DNA of 64,000 nucleotides from Nisaea sp. (lineage in GTDB: Bacteria > Pseudomonadota > Alphaproteobacteria > Thalassobaculales > Thalassobaculaceae): assembly GCF_034670185.1 (NCBI RefSeq), contig NZ_JAXMNY010000004.1, forward strand, positions 434,001 through 498,000, read 5' to 3'. Of the stretch, positions 26,006-35,110 are shown piece after piece. The first letter of the stretch is position 1; every line of letters starts with the position of its first letter. The position numbers were made by a program, and so were the translations under genes. The notes beneath the pieces were generated by a model, which searched no databases, was not told where the DNA came from, and was given only the letters and a program-made list of their open reading frames with translations.

Positions 26006-27195
26006 ACGATATTGCGCTCCAGAACCAGGGCGCCGCTTTCGAACCGCTCAAAGCAGAAGCGGGACAAATCGATGGTTTTGAATGCGCCCGAGATCAGCAA
26101 TTCCGCCATTGCCCGGCCGACGGCCGGTGCCTGTTGCAGACCATGGCCGGAAAAGCCGTTGGCGAAGTAAAAATTCGCAAGCGCGGGATGCGCGCCGACA
26201 ATGCCGTTCTGATCGACATTGTTGTAATCGTAATATCCGGCCCAGGCCCCGGACAGTTTGATGGTTTCGAAGGCTGGTATCCTGTGTGCGAGGGTCGGCC
26301 AGACCACCTCCTCGAACCAGTGATAATCCACGTCGATATCGTTGGTATCCCCGTCCTGATCCTGATCCGCGGGGGGCGAAACCCCGCAGATATACCCGCC
26401 GCTCTCGGGCCGCACGTAAACGCCGGTCGGGTCGATCAGCAGAGGCACGGCCGGGTCCAGCGGCTCACGGCAATCGAAGACAAAGACATTGCGTTTGCGG
26501 GGGGAGACCGGCAGCGCGACGCCGGCCAGTGCCGCGACCTTGCCTGCATTGGCGCCCGCTGCATTCACAACGGTACCGGCGGCAATGCGCTGCCCATCTC
26601 CGAGGATCACCGCCGCGATCCGGCGGTAATTATGCTCCAGGGCAATGACTTCGCCCTCAAGATACAGAACCCCGAGGTTGCGGGCCTTGCGCTTGAAAGC
26701 CTGCATCAGGGTGTTCGGGTCAATCCAGCCCTCGCCCTGCCTTCCAAACGCAGCACCGGCAATGCCGTCAAGATTGAGCCAGGAGAATTGTTTCTCAAGT
26801 GAAACGAGGTCAAGCAGGTCAATCTCGCATCCATGGCGAGCCTGCTCTTCGTGGTTCTGAACAAGGACCTCAAGCCCGTCCGGTCCGGCAAGGAAGAGAT
26901 AGCCGCCCTCGCGGAAGCCGGGATCGGGGCATTCTCCGTCCACGGACAGATATTCCGCGAGGTGGGTTACGAAGTGATGGCCGAAAAGGCCGATCTCGAT
27001 GTTTTCGGGATTGGAGAATTGCTGGCGGATGCCGCCCGCTGACCTCGGTGTGGACGCCTTTTCGTAGCTCGGGTCTCGCTCAATCACGGTTATCGTGCCG
27101 GGCCCGGCCGGGTTGGCGGCAAGAAAATACGCAATCGCGCTGCCGATCACGCCGCCTCCGATGATAACAACATCGCTGTTTCGGTGATCTGCCAA
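26002..27195 (-). CDS. FAD-dependent oxidoreductase, FOXRED1-like
   Basis: A 397-residue DAO-superfamily flavoprotein. The N-terminus has the FAD-binding VVIIGGGVIGSAIAYFLA dinucleotide fold followed by VIERD, and STPRSAGGIRQQFSNPENI resembles the FOXRED1/sarcosine-oxidase branch. Later segments include VVNAAGANAGKVAALAG, GVSPPADQD and a C-terminal FANGFSGHGLQQAPAVGRAMAELL, the second FAD-contacting motif. The substrate is unknown; amine or amino-acid oxidation is the family activity. In mitochondria FOXRED1 supports complex I assembly, but transferring that role here would be inference. It is monocistronic and convergent with mutS. Confidence 0.87.
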   Translation of the reverse strand: MADHRNSDVVIIGGGVIGSAIAYFLAANPAGPGTITVIERDPSYEKASTPRSAGGIRQQFSNPENIEIGLFGHHFVTHLAEYLSVDGECPDPGFREGGYLFLAGPDGLEVLVQNHEEQARHGCEIDLLDLVSLEKQFSWLNLDGIAGAAFGRQGEGWIDPNTLMQAFKRKARNLGVLYLEGEVIALEHNYRRIAAVILGDGQRIAAGTVVNAAGANAGKVAALAGVALPVSPRKRNVFVFDCREPLDPAVPLLIDPTGVYVRPESGGYICGVSPPADQDQDGDTNDIDVDYHWFEEVVWPTLAHRIPAFETIKLSGAWAGYYDYNNVDQNGIVGAHPALANFYFANGFSGHGLQQAPAVGRAMAELLISGAFKTIDLSRFCFERFESGALVLERNIV

Positions 27196-27351
27196 GGCGC
27201 CCTACTCCGGAAAATCAGGGGAACATACCGTGCTCGTCATATCGCTCAGCTGTTCGCGCGTCCAGCCCGCTCCAAACCCGTGCGGGACATGGCGCGCCTG
27301 GAGAAATTGCACTAAGGTTCGTTAAGAATTTATGCGAGGTGTGAGGATTAT

Positions 27352-30180
27352 ATGGCTTCCGATCAATCACTGCCGGTGAGCGAGCCGGTTACGGATGCTG
27401 CCATCATCACGCCGCCTCCGAAAATCAAAAGCCGAAAAAAAATTATCGACCCCGTGGAGCTCGAAAAGGCCGTCGACGCCCTGTGGGAGGCAGCCGACAA
27501 GCCGGAAGGTTTCCGCACCGAACTGCTCGCGCTGTTGCGCCGGACTGTCGATGAAGGCCGTTCCGAGATCGAGCGCCGGTTTCTTGACAGCAATGACGGC
27601 GCCGAGGCGATCCGGGCCAATGCCTACCTGATGGACGTGCTCGTCCACAGCGTCGCCGGGACGGCGACGCAGAAGATCTACAAGAATGCCAATCCAACCC
27701 AGGGCGAGCAGATCTGTATTGCGGCGGTCGGCGGTTACGGGCGTGGCGAGATGGCACCGTTTTCCGATCTCGATCTGCTTTTCCTGCTACCCTACAAGCA
27801 GACGCCATACAGCGAGCAAGTCGTTGAATATATTCTCTATTTGCTCTGGGATTTGCGACTGAAAGTCGGTCACTCGACCAGATCCGTCGATGAATGTGTG
27901 CGGCAGGCCAAGGCGGATATGACGATCCGCACCTCCCTCCTCGAACTGCGCTATCTCTGGGGTTCCGAGTCTCTCTTCGCCGATCTTCGCGAGCGTTTCC
28001 GGAAGGATGTCGAAACCGGCACCGCGATGGAATTCGTCGAGGCCAAGCTGGCGGAGGCGGAAGAACGACACGAACGGCTCGGCGATAGCCGTTACGTTAT
28101 CGAACCGAACATCAAGGAGGGCAAGGGCGGGTTGCGTGATTTGCACCGCCTGTTCTGGATCGGCAAGTATGTTTACAAGGTCGACAAGGTGAAGGATCTG
28201 GTGGACCGGGGTGTTCTGACGGCGGCGGAGGCTCGGAAGTTCGCCAAGGCCCAGAAGATGCTCTGGACCATCCGCTGCCATCTTCACTATCTGACTGGCC
28301 GGGGTGAGGAACGCCTGACCGTCGATCTTCAGACCGAGATCGCGAAGCGCATGGGCTATACCAACCGGGCCGGAGCGGTCGCGGTCGAGCGCTTCATGAA
28401 GCACTATTATCTGACCTCAAAGGATGTGGGCGACCTGACCCGGATCTTCTGCGCCAATATCGAGGCGGAAAATCAGAAACGGCCGCGCCTCAGGCTCTCC
28501 TGGGCATTTTCCCGCAAGCCCGATGTTGGCGATTTCCGGGTTGACGGTGACCGTCTCAACGTCACCGACGACGAGATGTTTTCGCGTGATCCGGTCAATC
28601 TGATCCGCTTCTTCCACACGGCCCAGAAACATGACCTGGAGCTACATCCCTATGCGCTCCGGCTGGTGACGCAGAACCTGAAGAAAATCGACAAGGAGTT
28701 GCGGAAGAACGAGGAGGCAAACCGGCTCTTCGTCGAGATGCTGGAGGCGCCGCAGGGGCCGGAGCGGATCTTCCGGCGGATGAACGAAGCCCAGGTTCTC
28801 GGCCGATTCGTGCCGGATTTCGGCCGGGTCGTCGCCCAGATGCAATACGACATGTACCATGTCTATACGGTCGACGAGCACACCATCGTTATGCTCGGTA
28901 TCCTGCACAAGATCGAGAAGGGCGAGTTGGCTGACGCGGCGCCGATCGCCAGCGAGGTCGTGCACAAGGTGCTGTCGCGCCGGGCGCTCTACGTCGCCGT
29001 CTTTCTGCATGATATTGCCAAGGGGCGTGGCGGGGACCATTCCAAGCTCGGTGAGCGGGTGGCCCGCCGGTTGTGCCCGAGACTGGGGCTCACGGATGAG
29101 GAAACCGAGACTGTCGCCTGGCTGGTGCGCTGGCATCTGCTGATGACCTATGCGGCCTTCAAGCGTGACGTGAACGACCCGAAGACGGTGCAGGATTTCT
29201 CCGCCATCGTGCAGTCGCCGGAACGGCTGCGTCTGCTGCTGGTGCTGACTGTCGCCGATATCCGGGCGGTCGGGCCGAATGTCTGGAATGGCTGGAAGGC
29301 GGCGTTGCTGCGCGAGCTTTACTGGGCGGCTGACGGCACGCTATCTGGCCTCGGCGAGGAGGCTGGCCGCAAACGGCGCACGGAAGAGGCCAAGAACGCT
29401 CTGGCAGAAATGCTGCCAGACTGGTCGCAAACGGAAATCGAGTGGTATCAGGCCCTCGGCTATCCGGATTATTGGCTGGCCTTCGACGCGGAAGCTCATG
29501 TCCGCCATGCCCGGATGGTGCATGCGGCCGAGGCCGAACAGCGGGACCTGGCTGTCGAGAGCCGTGTCGACACTGCCCGCGAGGTGACTGAAATCACCGT
29601 CTATACCTCTGACCATCCGGGCCTGTTCTCGCGGGTGACCGGGGCTATGGCAGTTTCCGGCGCGAGCATCGTCGATGCCCGGATCGCGACCTTCAGCAAT
29701 GGCATGGCGCTGGATGTGTTCTGGATCCAGGACGAGGACCGCAAGGCCTTCGACCGGCCGGACAAACTGGCGAAACTCTCCGTTGCCATTGAACAGGCCC
29801 TGACAGGCCGGCTGAATCTGCTGTCCGAACTGGTGAAGCGCCGGCGCAACATCGAACGCCGGGCCCGGGTTATGAAAATCCCGACCCGCGTTCTGATCGA
29901 CAACAAGGCAAGCGTGACCCACACCGTGATCGAGGTGAATGCGACGGACCGTCCCGGCGTGCTCTACCGGATCGCGCGGGCACTCCGGGAAATCAAGCTG
30001 CAGATTTCGTCTGCCAAGATCTCGACCTACGGGGAAAGCTTTGTTGATGTGTTCTATGTGAAGGACCTGTTCGGGCTGAAGATAGATTCCGAGACACGGA
30101 TCCAGGAGATCCGCAGCGCACTGCTGACGGCGCTTGCCGAGGACGCCGCTTCCCCTCCGGGAGAAAGCAACTCGTCTTGA
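27352..30180 (+). CDS. glnD: [Protein-PII] uridylyltransferase / uridylyl-removing enzyme GlnD
   Basis: GlnD senses glutamine and adds or removes UMP on PII proteins. The 942-residue product has the nucleotidyltransferase motif GGYGRGEMAPFSDLDLLFL near residue 126 (G-G-x9-D-x-D), the GlnD-PII uridylylase helical region, and an HD hydrolase domain with HDIAKGRGGDHS near residue 552. Two C-terminal ACT domains start near residues 742 (VYTSDHPGLFSRVTGAMA) and 855 (VNATDRPGVLYRIARAL). All active-site motifs look intact. murJ follows 67 nt later on the same strand, an arrangement common in alphaproteobacteria. Confidence 0.98.
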   Translation: MASDQSLPVSEPVTDAAIITPPPKIKSRKKIIDPVELEKAVDALWEAADKPEGFRTELLALLRRTVDEGRSEIERRFLDSNDGAEAIRANAYLMDVLVHSVAGTATQKIYKNANPTQGEQICIAAVGGYGRGEMAPFSDLDLLFLLPYKQTPYSEQVVEYILYLLWDLRLKVGHSTRSVDECVRQAKADMTIRTSLLELRYLWGSESLFADLRERFRKDVETGTAMEFVEAKLAEAEERHERLGDSRYVIEPNIKEGKGGLRDLHRLFWIGKYVYKVDKVKDLVDRGVLTAAEARKFAKAQKMLWTIRCHLHYLTGRGEERLTVDLQTEIAKRMGYTNRAGAVAVERFMKHYYLTSKDVGDLTRIFCANIEAENQKRPRLRLSWAFSRKPDVGDFRVDGDRLNVTDDEMFSRDPVNLIRFFHTAQKHDLELHPYALRLVTQNLKKIDKELRKNEEANRLFVEMLEAPQGPERIFRRMNEAQVLGRFVPDFGRVVAQMQYDMYHVYTVDEHTIVMLGILHKIEKGELADAAPIASEVVHKVLSRRALYVAVFLHDIAKGRGGDHSKLGERVARRLCPRLGLTDEETETVAWLVRWHLLMTYAAFKRDVNDPKTVQDFSAIVQSPERLRLLLVLTVADIRAVGPNVWNGWKAALLRELYWAADGTLSGLGEEAGRKRRTEEAKNALAEMLPDWSQTEIEWYQALGYPDYWLAFDAEAHVRHARMVHAAEAEQRDLAVESRVDTAREVTEITVYTSDHPGLFSRVTGAMAVSGASIVDARIATFSNGMALDVFWIQDEDRKAFDRPDKLAKLSVAIEQALTGRLNLLSELVKRRRNIERRARVMKIPTRVLIDNKASVTHTVIEVNATDRPGVLYRIARALREIKLQISSAKISTYGESFVDVFYVKDLFGLKIDSETRIQEIRSALLTALAEDAASPPGESNSS

Positions 30181-30246
30181 GCGCCGCGATCACGCCCAGA
30201 TTGACGCGCATTCCTCTCCCGCCCTCGACCTGAAGACAGAGCTGAC

Positions 30247-31812
30247 ATGTCCCTGATCCGCGCCGCTGCGACCGTTGGCAGTTTTACCATGATGAGCCGG
30301 GTTACCGGCTTTGTTCGCGATGTCCTGATCGCCGCCATTCTCGGTGCGGGGCCTGTGGCGGATGCGTTCTTCGTCGCTTTCAAGCTGCCGAACTTCTTCC
30401 GGCGGCTGACGGCGGAGGGTTCCTTTACGGTTGCCTTCGTGCCGCTTTTCGCCGGGACTCTGGAAGCAGACGGCGTAGCGGCGGCCAAACGCTTTGCCAG
30501 CGAGGTGCTGGCCATGATGTGCGCCGTGCTGTTGGCCCTGACCCTTGCCATGCAACTGACCATGCCCTGGGTCATGCATGTGATGGCGCCAGGATTCGTT
30601 GCGACTCCGGATCGTTTTTCGCTGGTGGTCGAGTTGACCCGCATTACTTTTCCCTATCTGCCGCTGATCTCCCTGGTCGCGCTCTATGGCGGCATTCTCA
30701 ACAGCATTGACCGGTTTGCGGCCATGGCGGCGGCGCCGATCCTGCTGAACCTGATCCTGATCGGCGCCATGGTCGGCTTCGCGGACCGGCTGGAGACGCC
30801 GGGCCATGTACTGGCCTGGGGGGTGGCGGCCGCCGGTCTGGCGCAGTTGGTCTGGCTGATCGCGGCGGCGCGGCGCGATGGCTGGACCCTCACGCTCCGT
30901 CTGCCGAAGGCGACACCGGGTGTGCGCAAGCTGTTCCGCCTGATGCTGCCGGCCATGCTCGGCGCTGGCGTGGTGCAGATCAATCTGCTGATCGACATGG
31001 TGCTGGCCTCGACCCTGCCGCTCGGCTCGATCTCCTTTCTCTATTACGCGGACCGGGTGAACCAGCTTCCGCTCGGGGTAATCGGTGTTGCTATCGGCAC
31101 GGCGCTCCTGCCGATGCTGTCCCGGCAATGGCGGGCGGGCGATGGCACGGCGGCGCTTGAGACGCAAAACCGGGCGCTGGAATTCGGTGCTCTGCTGACC
31201 GTTCCGGCCGCAGTTGGCATTGGAGTGCTGGCAACTCCGATCATCACGGTCCTGTTCGAGCGCGGCGCTTTCGAGGCTGCGGATACGGCTGCCACGGCTG
31301 CGGCGATGATCGCGTTTGCCGGTGGTTTGCCGGCTTTCGTGCTGGTGAAGGTGTTGCAGCCGGGCTTTTTCGCCCGGGAGGATACGAGAACCCCGGTGAA
31401 GGTCGCGGCGGCGGCAGTTGTGCTCAATCTCGTGCTGAACCTGATCCTGATGCAGTATCTCGCCCATGTCGGCCTCGCTCTGGCGACGGCGATTGCCTCC
31501 TGGATGAATGCCCTGATGCTGGCACGTCTGCTCGGCCGGGACGGCGCCTTCCATCTGGATGCCCGCTCCCGCAGGCGTCTGCCCCGGATCCTGCTCTGTG
31601 CACTGCTGATGGGCGGCTGTCTCTATGGCGCGCTTCAGCTTGCGGAGCAAACGGTCCCCGGTCTTTTCTCGGGCGCGGCCGCCGGAATTGCCGGTCTGAT
31701 AGCCTTGATCCTGCTGGCGGTGATTGTCTATTTCGGCTCGGCACTTATTACCGGAGCCATGCGTTTGTCGGATATGCGCGGGGCGCTCCGCGGTAATCGT
31801 CGCCAGAGCTGA
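30247..31812 (+). CDS. murJ: Lipid II flippase MurJ
   Basis: MurJ (MviN) flips lipid II across the inner membrane for peptidoglycan synthesis. The 521-residue MOP-superfamily protein has about 14 hydrophobic segments. The conserved N-terminal region is MSRVTGFVRDVLIAAILGAGPVADAFFVAFKLPNFFRRL-type sequence, with the key arginines in RVTGFVRD and NFFRRLTAEGSF. An ARG in the later helices and the FFAREDTRTPVKVA motif are also present. It is followed after 80 nt by trpS. Confidence 0.97.
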   Translation: MSLIRAAATVGSFTMMSRVTGFVRDVLIAAILGAGPVADAFFVAFKLPNFFRRLTAEGSFTVAFVPLFAGTLEADGVAAAKRFASEVLAMMCAVLLALTLAMQLTMPWVMHVMAPGFVATPDRFSLVVELTRITFPYLPLISLVALYGGILNSIDRFAAMAAAPILLNLILIGAMVGFADRLETPGHVLAWGVAAAGLAQLVWLIAAARRDGWTLTLRLPKATPGVRKLFRLMLPAMLGAGVVQINLLIDMVLASTLPLGSISFLYYADRVNQLPLGVIGVAIGTALLPMLSRQWRAGDGTAALETQNRALEFGALLTVPAAVGIGVLATPIITVLFERGAFEAADTAATAAAMIAFAGGLPAFVLVKVLQPGFFAREDTRTPVKVAAAAVVLNLVLNLILMQYLAHVGLALATAIASWMNALMLARLLGRDGAFHLDARSRRRLPRILLCALLMGGCLYGALQLAEQTVPGLFSGAAAGIAGLIALILLAVIVYFGSALITGAMRLSDMRGALRGNRRQS

Positions 31813-31892
31813 ACCAGTCCGGCCTTGACCGCCGGCCAGCCTCCCGCAATAAATCAGGCCCTTTTTCGCTTCAACCCTATGGATCGCGTCAG

Positions 31893-32894
31893 ATGAACCG
31901 CATCTTCTCGGGCGTTCAGCCCACCGGTAACCTGCATCTCGGCAATTATCTGGGTGCGATCCGCAACTGGGTTCAGTTGCAGCGTGACTACGACTCGATC
32001 TTCTGCGTCGTCGACATGCACGCGATCACCATGCCGCCGCACGATCCTGCAGAGCTGCGCCGCGCCACCCGCGAGGTTGCTGCCGGCATGATCGCGGCCG
32101 GGGTCGATCCCGACGATTGCATCATCTTCAACCAGTCGCAGGTCCCGGCCCATGCCGAGCTGACCTGGATCTTCAACTGCGTCGCCCGCATCGGTTGGCT
32201 GAACCGGATGACCCAGTTCAAGGAGAAGGCCGGCAAGAACCGCGAGAACGCGACCGTCGGCATCTATGACTACCCGATCCTGATGGCTGCCGACGTGCTC
32301 GTCTATAAAGGCACCCACGTGCCGGTAGGCGACGACCAGAAGCAGCATCTTGAGCTGATGCGCGACACCGCGCAGGCTTTTAACAGCATGTATGGCGTCG
32401 ATTTCTTCCCGCTGCCGGAGCCGATGATTTTTGGTTCCGCAACCCGGGTGATGAGCCTGCGTGACGGCACCAAGAAGATGAGCAAGTCCGATATTTCGGA
32501 ATATTCGCGCATCAACATGACCGACGAGGCGGACGACATCGCCCAGAAGGTCCGCAAGGCGAAGACTGACCCGCTCCCGATCCCGGAGACAGCGGAGGAA
32601 CTGGCGGACCGGCCGGAAGCCCGGAACCTGATCTCGATCTATGCGGCCCTTTCGGGTGTCGAGACGGATGCGGTGCTGAAGGACTTCGCCGGTAAGGGCT
32701 TCGGCGATTTCAAGAAATCCTTCGCCGAGCTGGCGGTCGAGGTTCTCGGGCCGATCGGCTCCGAGATGAAGCGCCTGACGGACGATCCATCTTCCGTCGA
32801 CGCGGTTCTCCGCAAGGGCGCCGAGCGGGCCCGGGAAATCGCCGAGCCGGTCATCGAGGAAGCCAAGGAAATCGTCGGCTTCCTCAAGCCGTAA
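31893..32894 (+). CDS. trpS: Tryptophanyl-tRNA synthetase
   Basis: TrpRS charges tRNA-Trp. The 333-residue class I synthetase has the HIGH-like PTGNLHLGNYLGA at residues 8-21, the tryptophan-pocket segment IYDYPILMAADVLVYKG, VPVGDDQKQHLEL, and the KMSKS loop KKMSKSD near residue 195. Length is normal. The 3' end overlaps the convergent cyclase gene by 11 nt, with no room for a separate terminator. Confidence 0.98.
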   Translation: MNRIFSGVQPTGNLHLGNYLGAIRNWVQLQRDYDSIFCVVDMHAITMPPHDPAELRRATREVAAGMIAAGVDPDDCIIFNQSQVPAHAELTWIFNCVARIGWLNRMTQFKEKAGKNRENATVGIYDYPILMAADVLVYKGTHVPVGDDQKQHLELMRDTAQAFNSMYGVDFFPLPEPMIFGSATRVMSLRDGTKKMSKSDISEYSRINMTDEADDIAQKVRKAKTDPLPIPETAEELADRPEARNLISIYAALSGVETDAVLKDFAGKGFGDFKKSFAELAVEVLGPIGSEMKRLTDDPSSVDAVLRKGAERAREIAEPVIEEAKEIVGFLKP

Positions 32895-34125
32895 CGGATT
32901 CCACACCGTAGGGCGCGAAGATTTCCACCGGCGCGCGCAGGCCGCGGATGGGATGTCGTCCGAGCGGTTTCACCGGCAGCTTTACCATCCGGGCGATCAG
33001 ATCCGATGCAACGATCGGGTGGCCCAGTTCCTTGGCAAGACCCTGTAGCCGGCTGGCCAGATTGACCGCCGGTCCGATGACGGTGAAGTCCAGCCGGGTC
33101 GGGCTGCCTATATTGCCGTAGCTGACATCGCCGACATGCAGGCCGAGCGCGTGTTCGATCACCGGCTTGCCATGTTTTTTACGGATGGCATTGCGGCCGC
33201 GCAGCAGAGTCTGCGCTTCGATTGCCGCCTTCAGTGCCGAATCGGCGTCTTTTTCGGCGCTGTCCGGGCCGAGCGGGAAGATGGCGAGCAGCCCGTCGCC
33301 GATGAATTTCAGGATTTCGCCGCCGCGTTCCTCGATCGATTGGGACATTACTTCGAAGTAATCGTTCAGCAACGAGATGATCTCGGGTCCGGGCAGGGCG
33401 TCCGAGGCCGCGGTGAAGCCGCGCACATCGGCATAAAGGATGGCCGCACGGATGGTTTCCGTGCTGCCGCGCCGGATCGCACCGTTCAGCACCCGCCGGC
33501 CGGTATCGTGCCCGAGATAAACCTGCAGCAGTTCCTCAGTCAGTTTCTGGCGTTCCAGGATTTCGATCCTGAGAGCCAGCACCGGAAGCAGGCTATCGAG
33601 GATGCTCAATTGCTCGGTCGTAAAGCCATCCTCGGTATCCGTGGTCCAGGTCACGAAATTGATCTCACCGTCACTGAATTTCAGCGGCATGGCGACATAG
33701 TCGGTCGCGCCCTGCTGTTTCAGGTCCATCAGAACGGGATAGTCCAGCGGGACGGTGGAGTCCGTTAGCCGGCGGCGGATGGCGCCCGCACCGTTGAAGA
33801 TCACGGGCAAGGGGCTGGTCTTGAAGCTTTCCGTTTCCTCGATACCGTGCAGCACCATCAGCTCTTCCGGATCGCGCATTGTCTTGCGCCAGATAACGCT
33901 GCGGCCGTTTGCCTGCGGATGCAGCGTGCGGATGAAGCAGGAGGCCCGCTGAAGCGGCATGCCCTGGACGACCAGGAGGTGGCAGAGATCCCGCATCAGG
34001 GCGCGCATCGAGAGGATGCCGGTCGAGCGCTCCAGCAGCCAGCGACCGGGCGGCAAAGCCAGATCGTCTTCGGTGAGCGCGCTGCCGGTCGGGAGCAGGT
34101 CCGCCGGGTCGGCACCGTGATGCAT
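32884..34125 (-). CDS. Class III adenylate/guanylate cyclase with GAF-like sensor
   Basis: A 413-residue predicted soluble nucleotide cyclase. The middle part (about residues 95-235, including DGEINFVTWTTDTEDGFTTEQLSILDSLLPVLALRIE) looks like a GAF sensor. The C-terminal catalytic domain (about residues 250-405) has ILYADVRGFTAASD with the first metal aspartate, FIGDGLLAIFP with the second, and GDVSYGNIGSPTRLDFTVIGPAVNLASRLQ with the transition-state region. The start is uncertain: ATG 34125 was chosen, since the in-frame start at 34272 is a TTG without a clear ribosome site. The Ile/Val-rich context does not tell cAMP from cGMP. Confidence 0.85.
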   Translation of the reverse strand: MHHGADPADLLPTGSALTEDDLALPPGRWLLERSTGILSMRALMRDLCHLLVVQGMPLQRASCFIRTLHPQANGRSVIWRKTMRDPEELMVLHGIEETESFKTSPLPVIFNGAGAIRRRLTDSTVPLDYPVLMDLKQQGATDYVAMPLKFSDGEINFVTWTTDTEDGFTTEQLSILDSLLPVLALRIEILERQKLTEELLQVYLGHDTGRRVLNGAIRRGSTETIRAAILYADVRGFTAASDALPGPEIISLLNDYFEVMSQSIEERGGEILKFIGDGLLAIFPLGPDSAEKDADSALKAAIEAQTLLRGRNAIRKKHGKPVIEHALGLHVGDVSYGNIGSPTRLDFTVIGPAVNLASRLQGLAKELGHPIVASDLIARMVKLPVKPLGRHPIRGLRAPVEIFAPYGVESVTA

Positions 34126-34291
34126 GATGCGGATATGAGGCCGCGCGGAGTCTTCGGGAAGGTTCTGCGCCAGGGTCGCTCTCCGTTGCTTGATTGGGTG
34201 CCCGGTATGGAAAGACTGTCTTTCCTTGCGCCCGAAATGCAATTTGATGATAAGGCAGGCGGACGATTGCAAAAAGTGGGCTTGAAATCCG

Positions 34292-34335
34292 CGCCGGCAA
34301 GGTCACTCTATATGGTACCAATTTGGTGCCCGGCG
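34292..34335. promoter_or_regulatory. Dyad symmetry upstream of the Nfu gene
   Basis: GGTACCA (34314-34320) and TGGTGCC (34324-34330) form an imperfect palindrome, nested inside CGCCGGCA (34292-34299) and TGCCCGGCG (34327-34335). It sits in the roughly 295-nt region between the divergent cyclase and nfuA genes, about 90 nt before nfuA. It could be an operator; no known iron-responsive consensus was recognised. Nothing else is recognisable in the gap. Confidence 0.35.
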
Positions 34336-34420
34336 ATATGCGGCACTGTAAGGACGTGATGGCACTGGCGCCCGGAAAAGAAGGCGCCGACCGGAGCGAG
34401 CCTCTCAAGGAGAGAACGGA

Positions 34421-34978
34421 ATGTTCATTCAGACTGAAGAAACGCCGAACCCGGCAACGCTCAAGTTCCTTCCCGGACGGGAAGTCATGGGAGCCGGAAC
34501 CGCGGAGTATCGCTCCGAGGAAGAGTCGGCCGGCAAATCGCCGCTGGCGGAGCGCCTGTTCGATGTCGACGGTGTGAGCGGTGTTTTCTTCGGCGGCGAT
34601 TTCGTTACTGTGACGAAACGGGATGACAAGGAATGGTACCTGATGAAGCCGGCTGTGCTCGGCGTCATCATGGAGCATTTCACCGCAGGCCGCCCGGTCG
34701 TGACGGAAGATACTAATTCCGGCCATGCCAGTGACGGTGAGGACAGCGAGGTGGTCTCCCAGATCAAGGAACTGCTGGATACGCGCGTGCGCCCGGCTGT
34801 TGCCATGGATGGCGGCGACATCGTGTTCGAAAGCTTCGACGAAGGTGTGGTGACGCTTTTCATGCGCGGCGCCTGCGCCGGCTGCCCGAGCTCAACCGCG
34901 ACCCTGAAAATGGGTATCGAAAACATGCTGCGCCATTATATCCCGGAAGTCCGCGAGGTTCGCGCCGCCGCCATGTAG
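34421..34978 (+). CDS. nfuA: Nfu-type iron-sulfur cluster carrier
   Basis: A 185-residue Nfu1/NfuA-like protein that carries 4Fe-4S clusters to target enzymes. The N-terminal Nfu_N domain starts MFIQTEETPNPATLKFLPG (about residues 1-90). An acidic linker leads to the NifU C-terminal domain (about residues 105-180) with VRPAVAMDGGDIVF and the cluster-binding CAGC in RGACAGCPSSTATLK. This Nfu_N form is the alphaproteobacterial and mitochondrial type rather than the enterobacterial one. An AAGGAGAG-like site (CAAGGAGAG) precedes the ATG. Confidence 0.95.
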   Translation: MFIQTEETPNPATLKFLPGREVMGAGTAEYRSEEESAGKSPLAERLFDVDGVSGVFFGGDFVTVTKRDDKEWYLMKPAVLGVIMEHFTAGRPVVTEDTNSGHASDGEDSEVVSQIKELLDTRVRPAVAMDGGDIVFESFDEGVVTLFMRGACAGCPSSTATLKMGIENMLRHYIPEVREVRAAAM

Positions 34979-35110
34979 CGACCGCATGCGGCGAATGGCA
35001 GCTATGCCGTAAACGGGGTGGCGGGGAATAAACAACACAGTTATCTAAAATGCCGCCCACTGTCAGCAGAATGCGTCGTGGCACTCCCCATCACTGAATG
35101 TTGCGTGCAC

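Noticed and set aside
33671..34726. 351-codon minus-strand frame spanning the cyclase start and nfuA
   Set aside because: It overlaps two real genes, and its sequence is low-complexity Arg/Ala/Pro without a domain.
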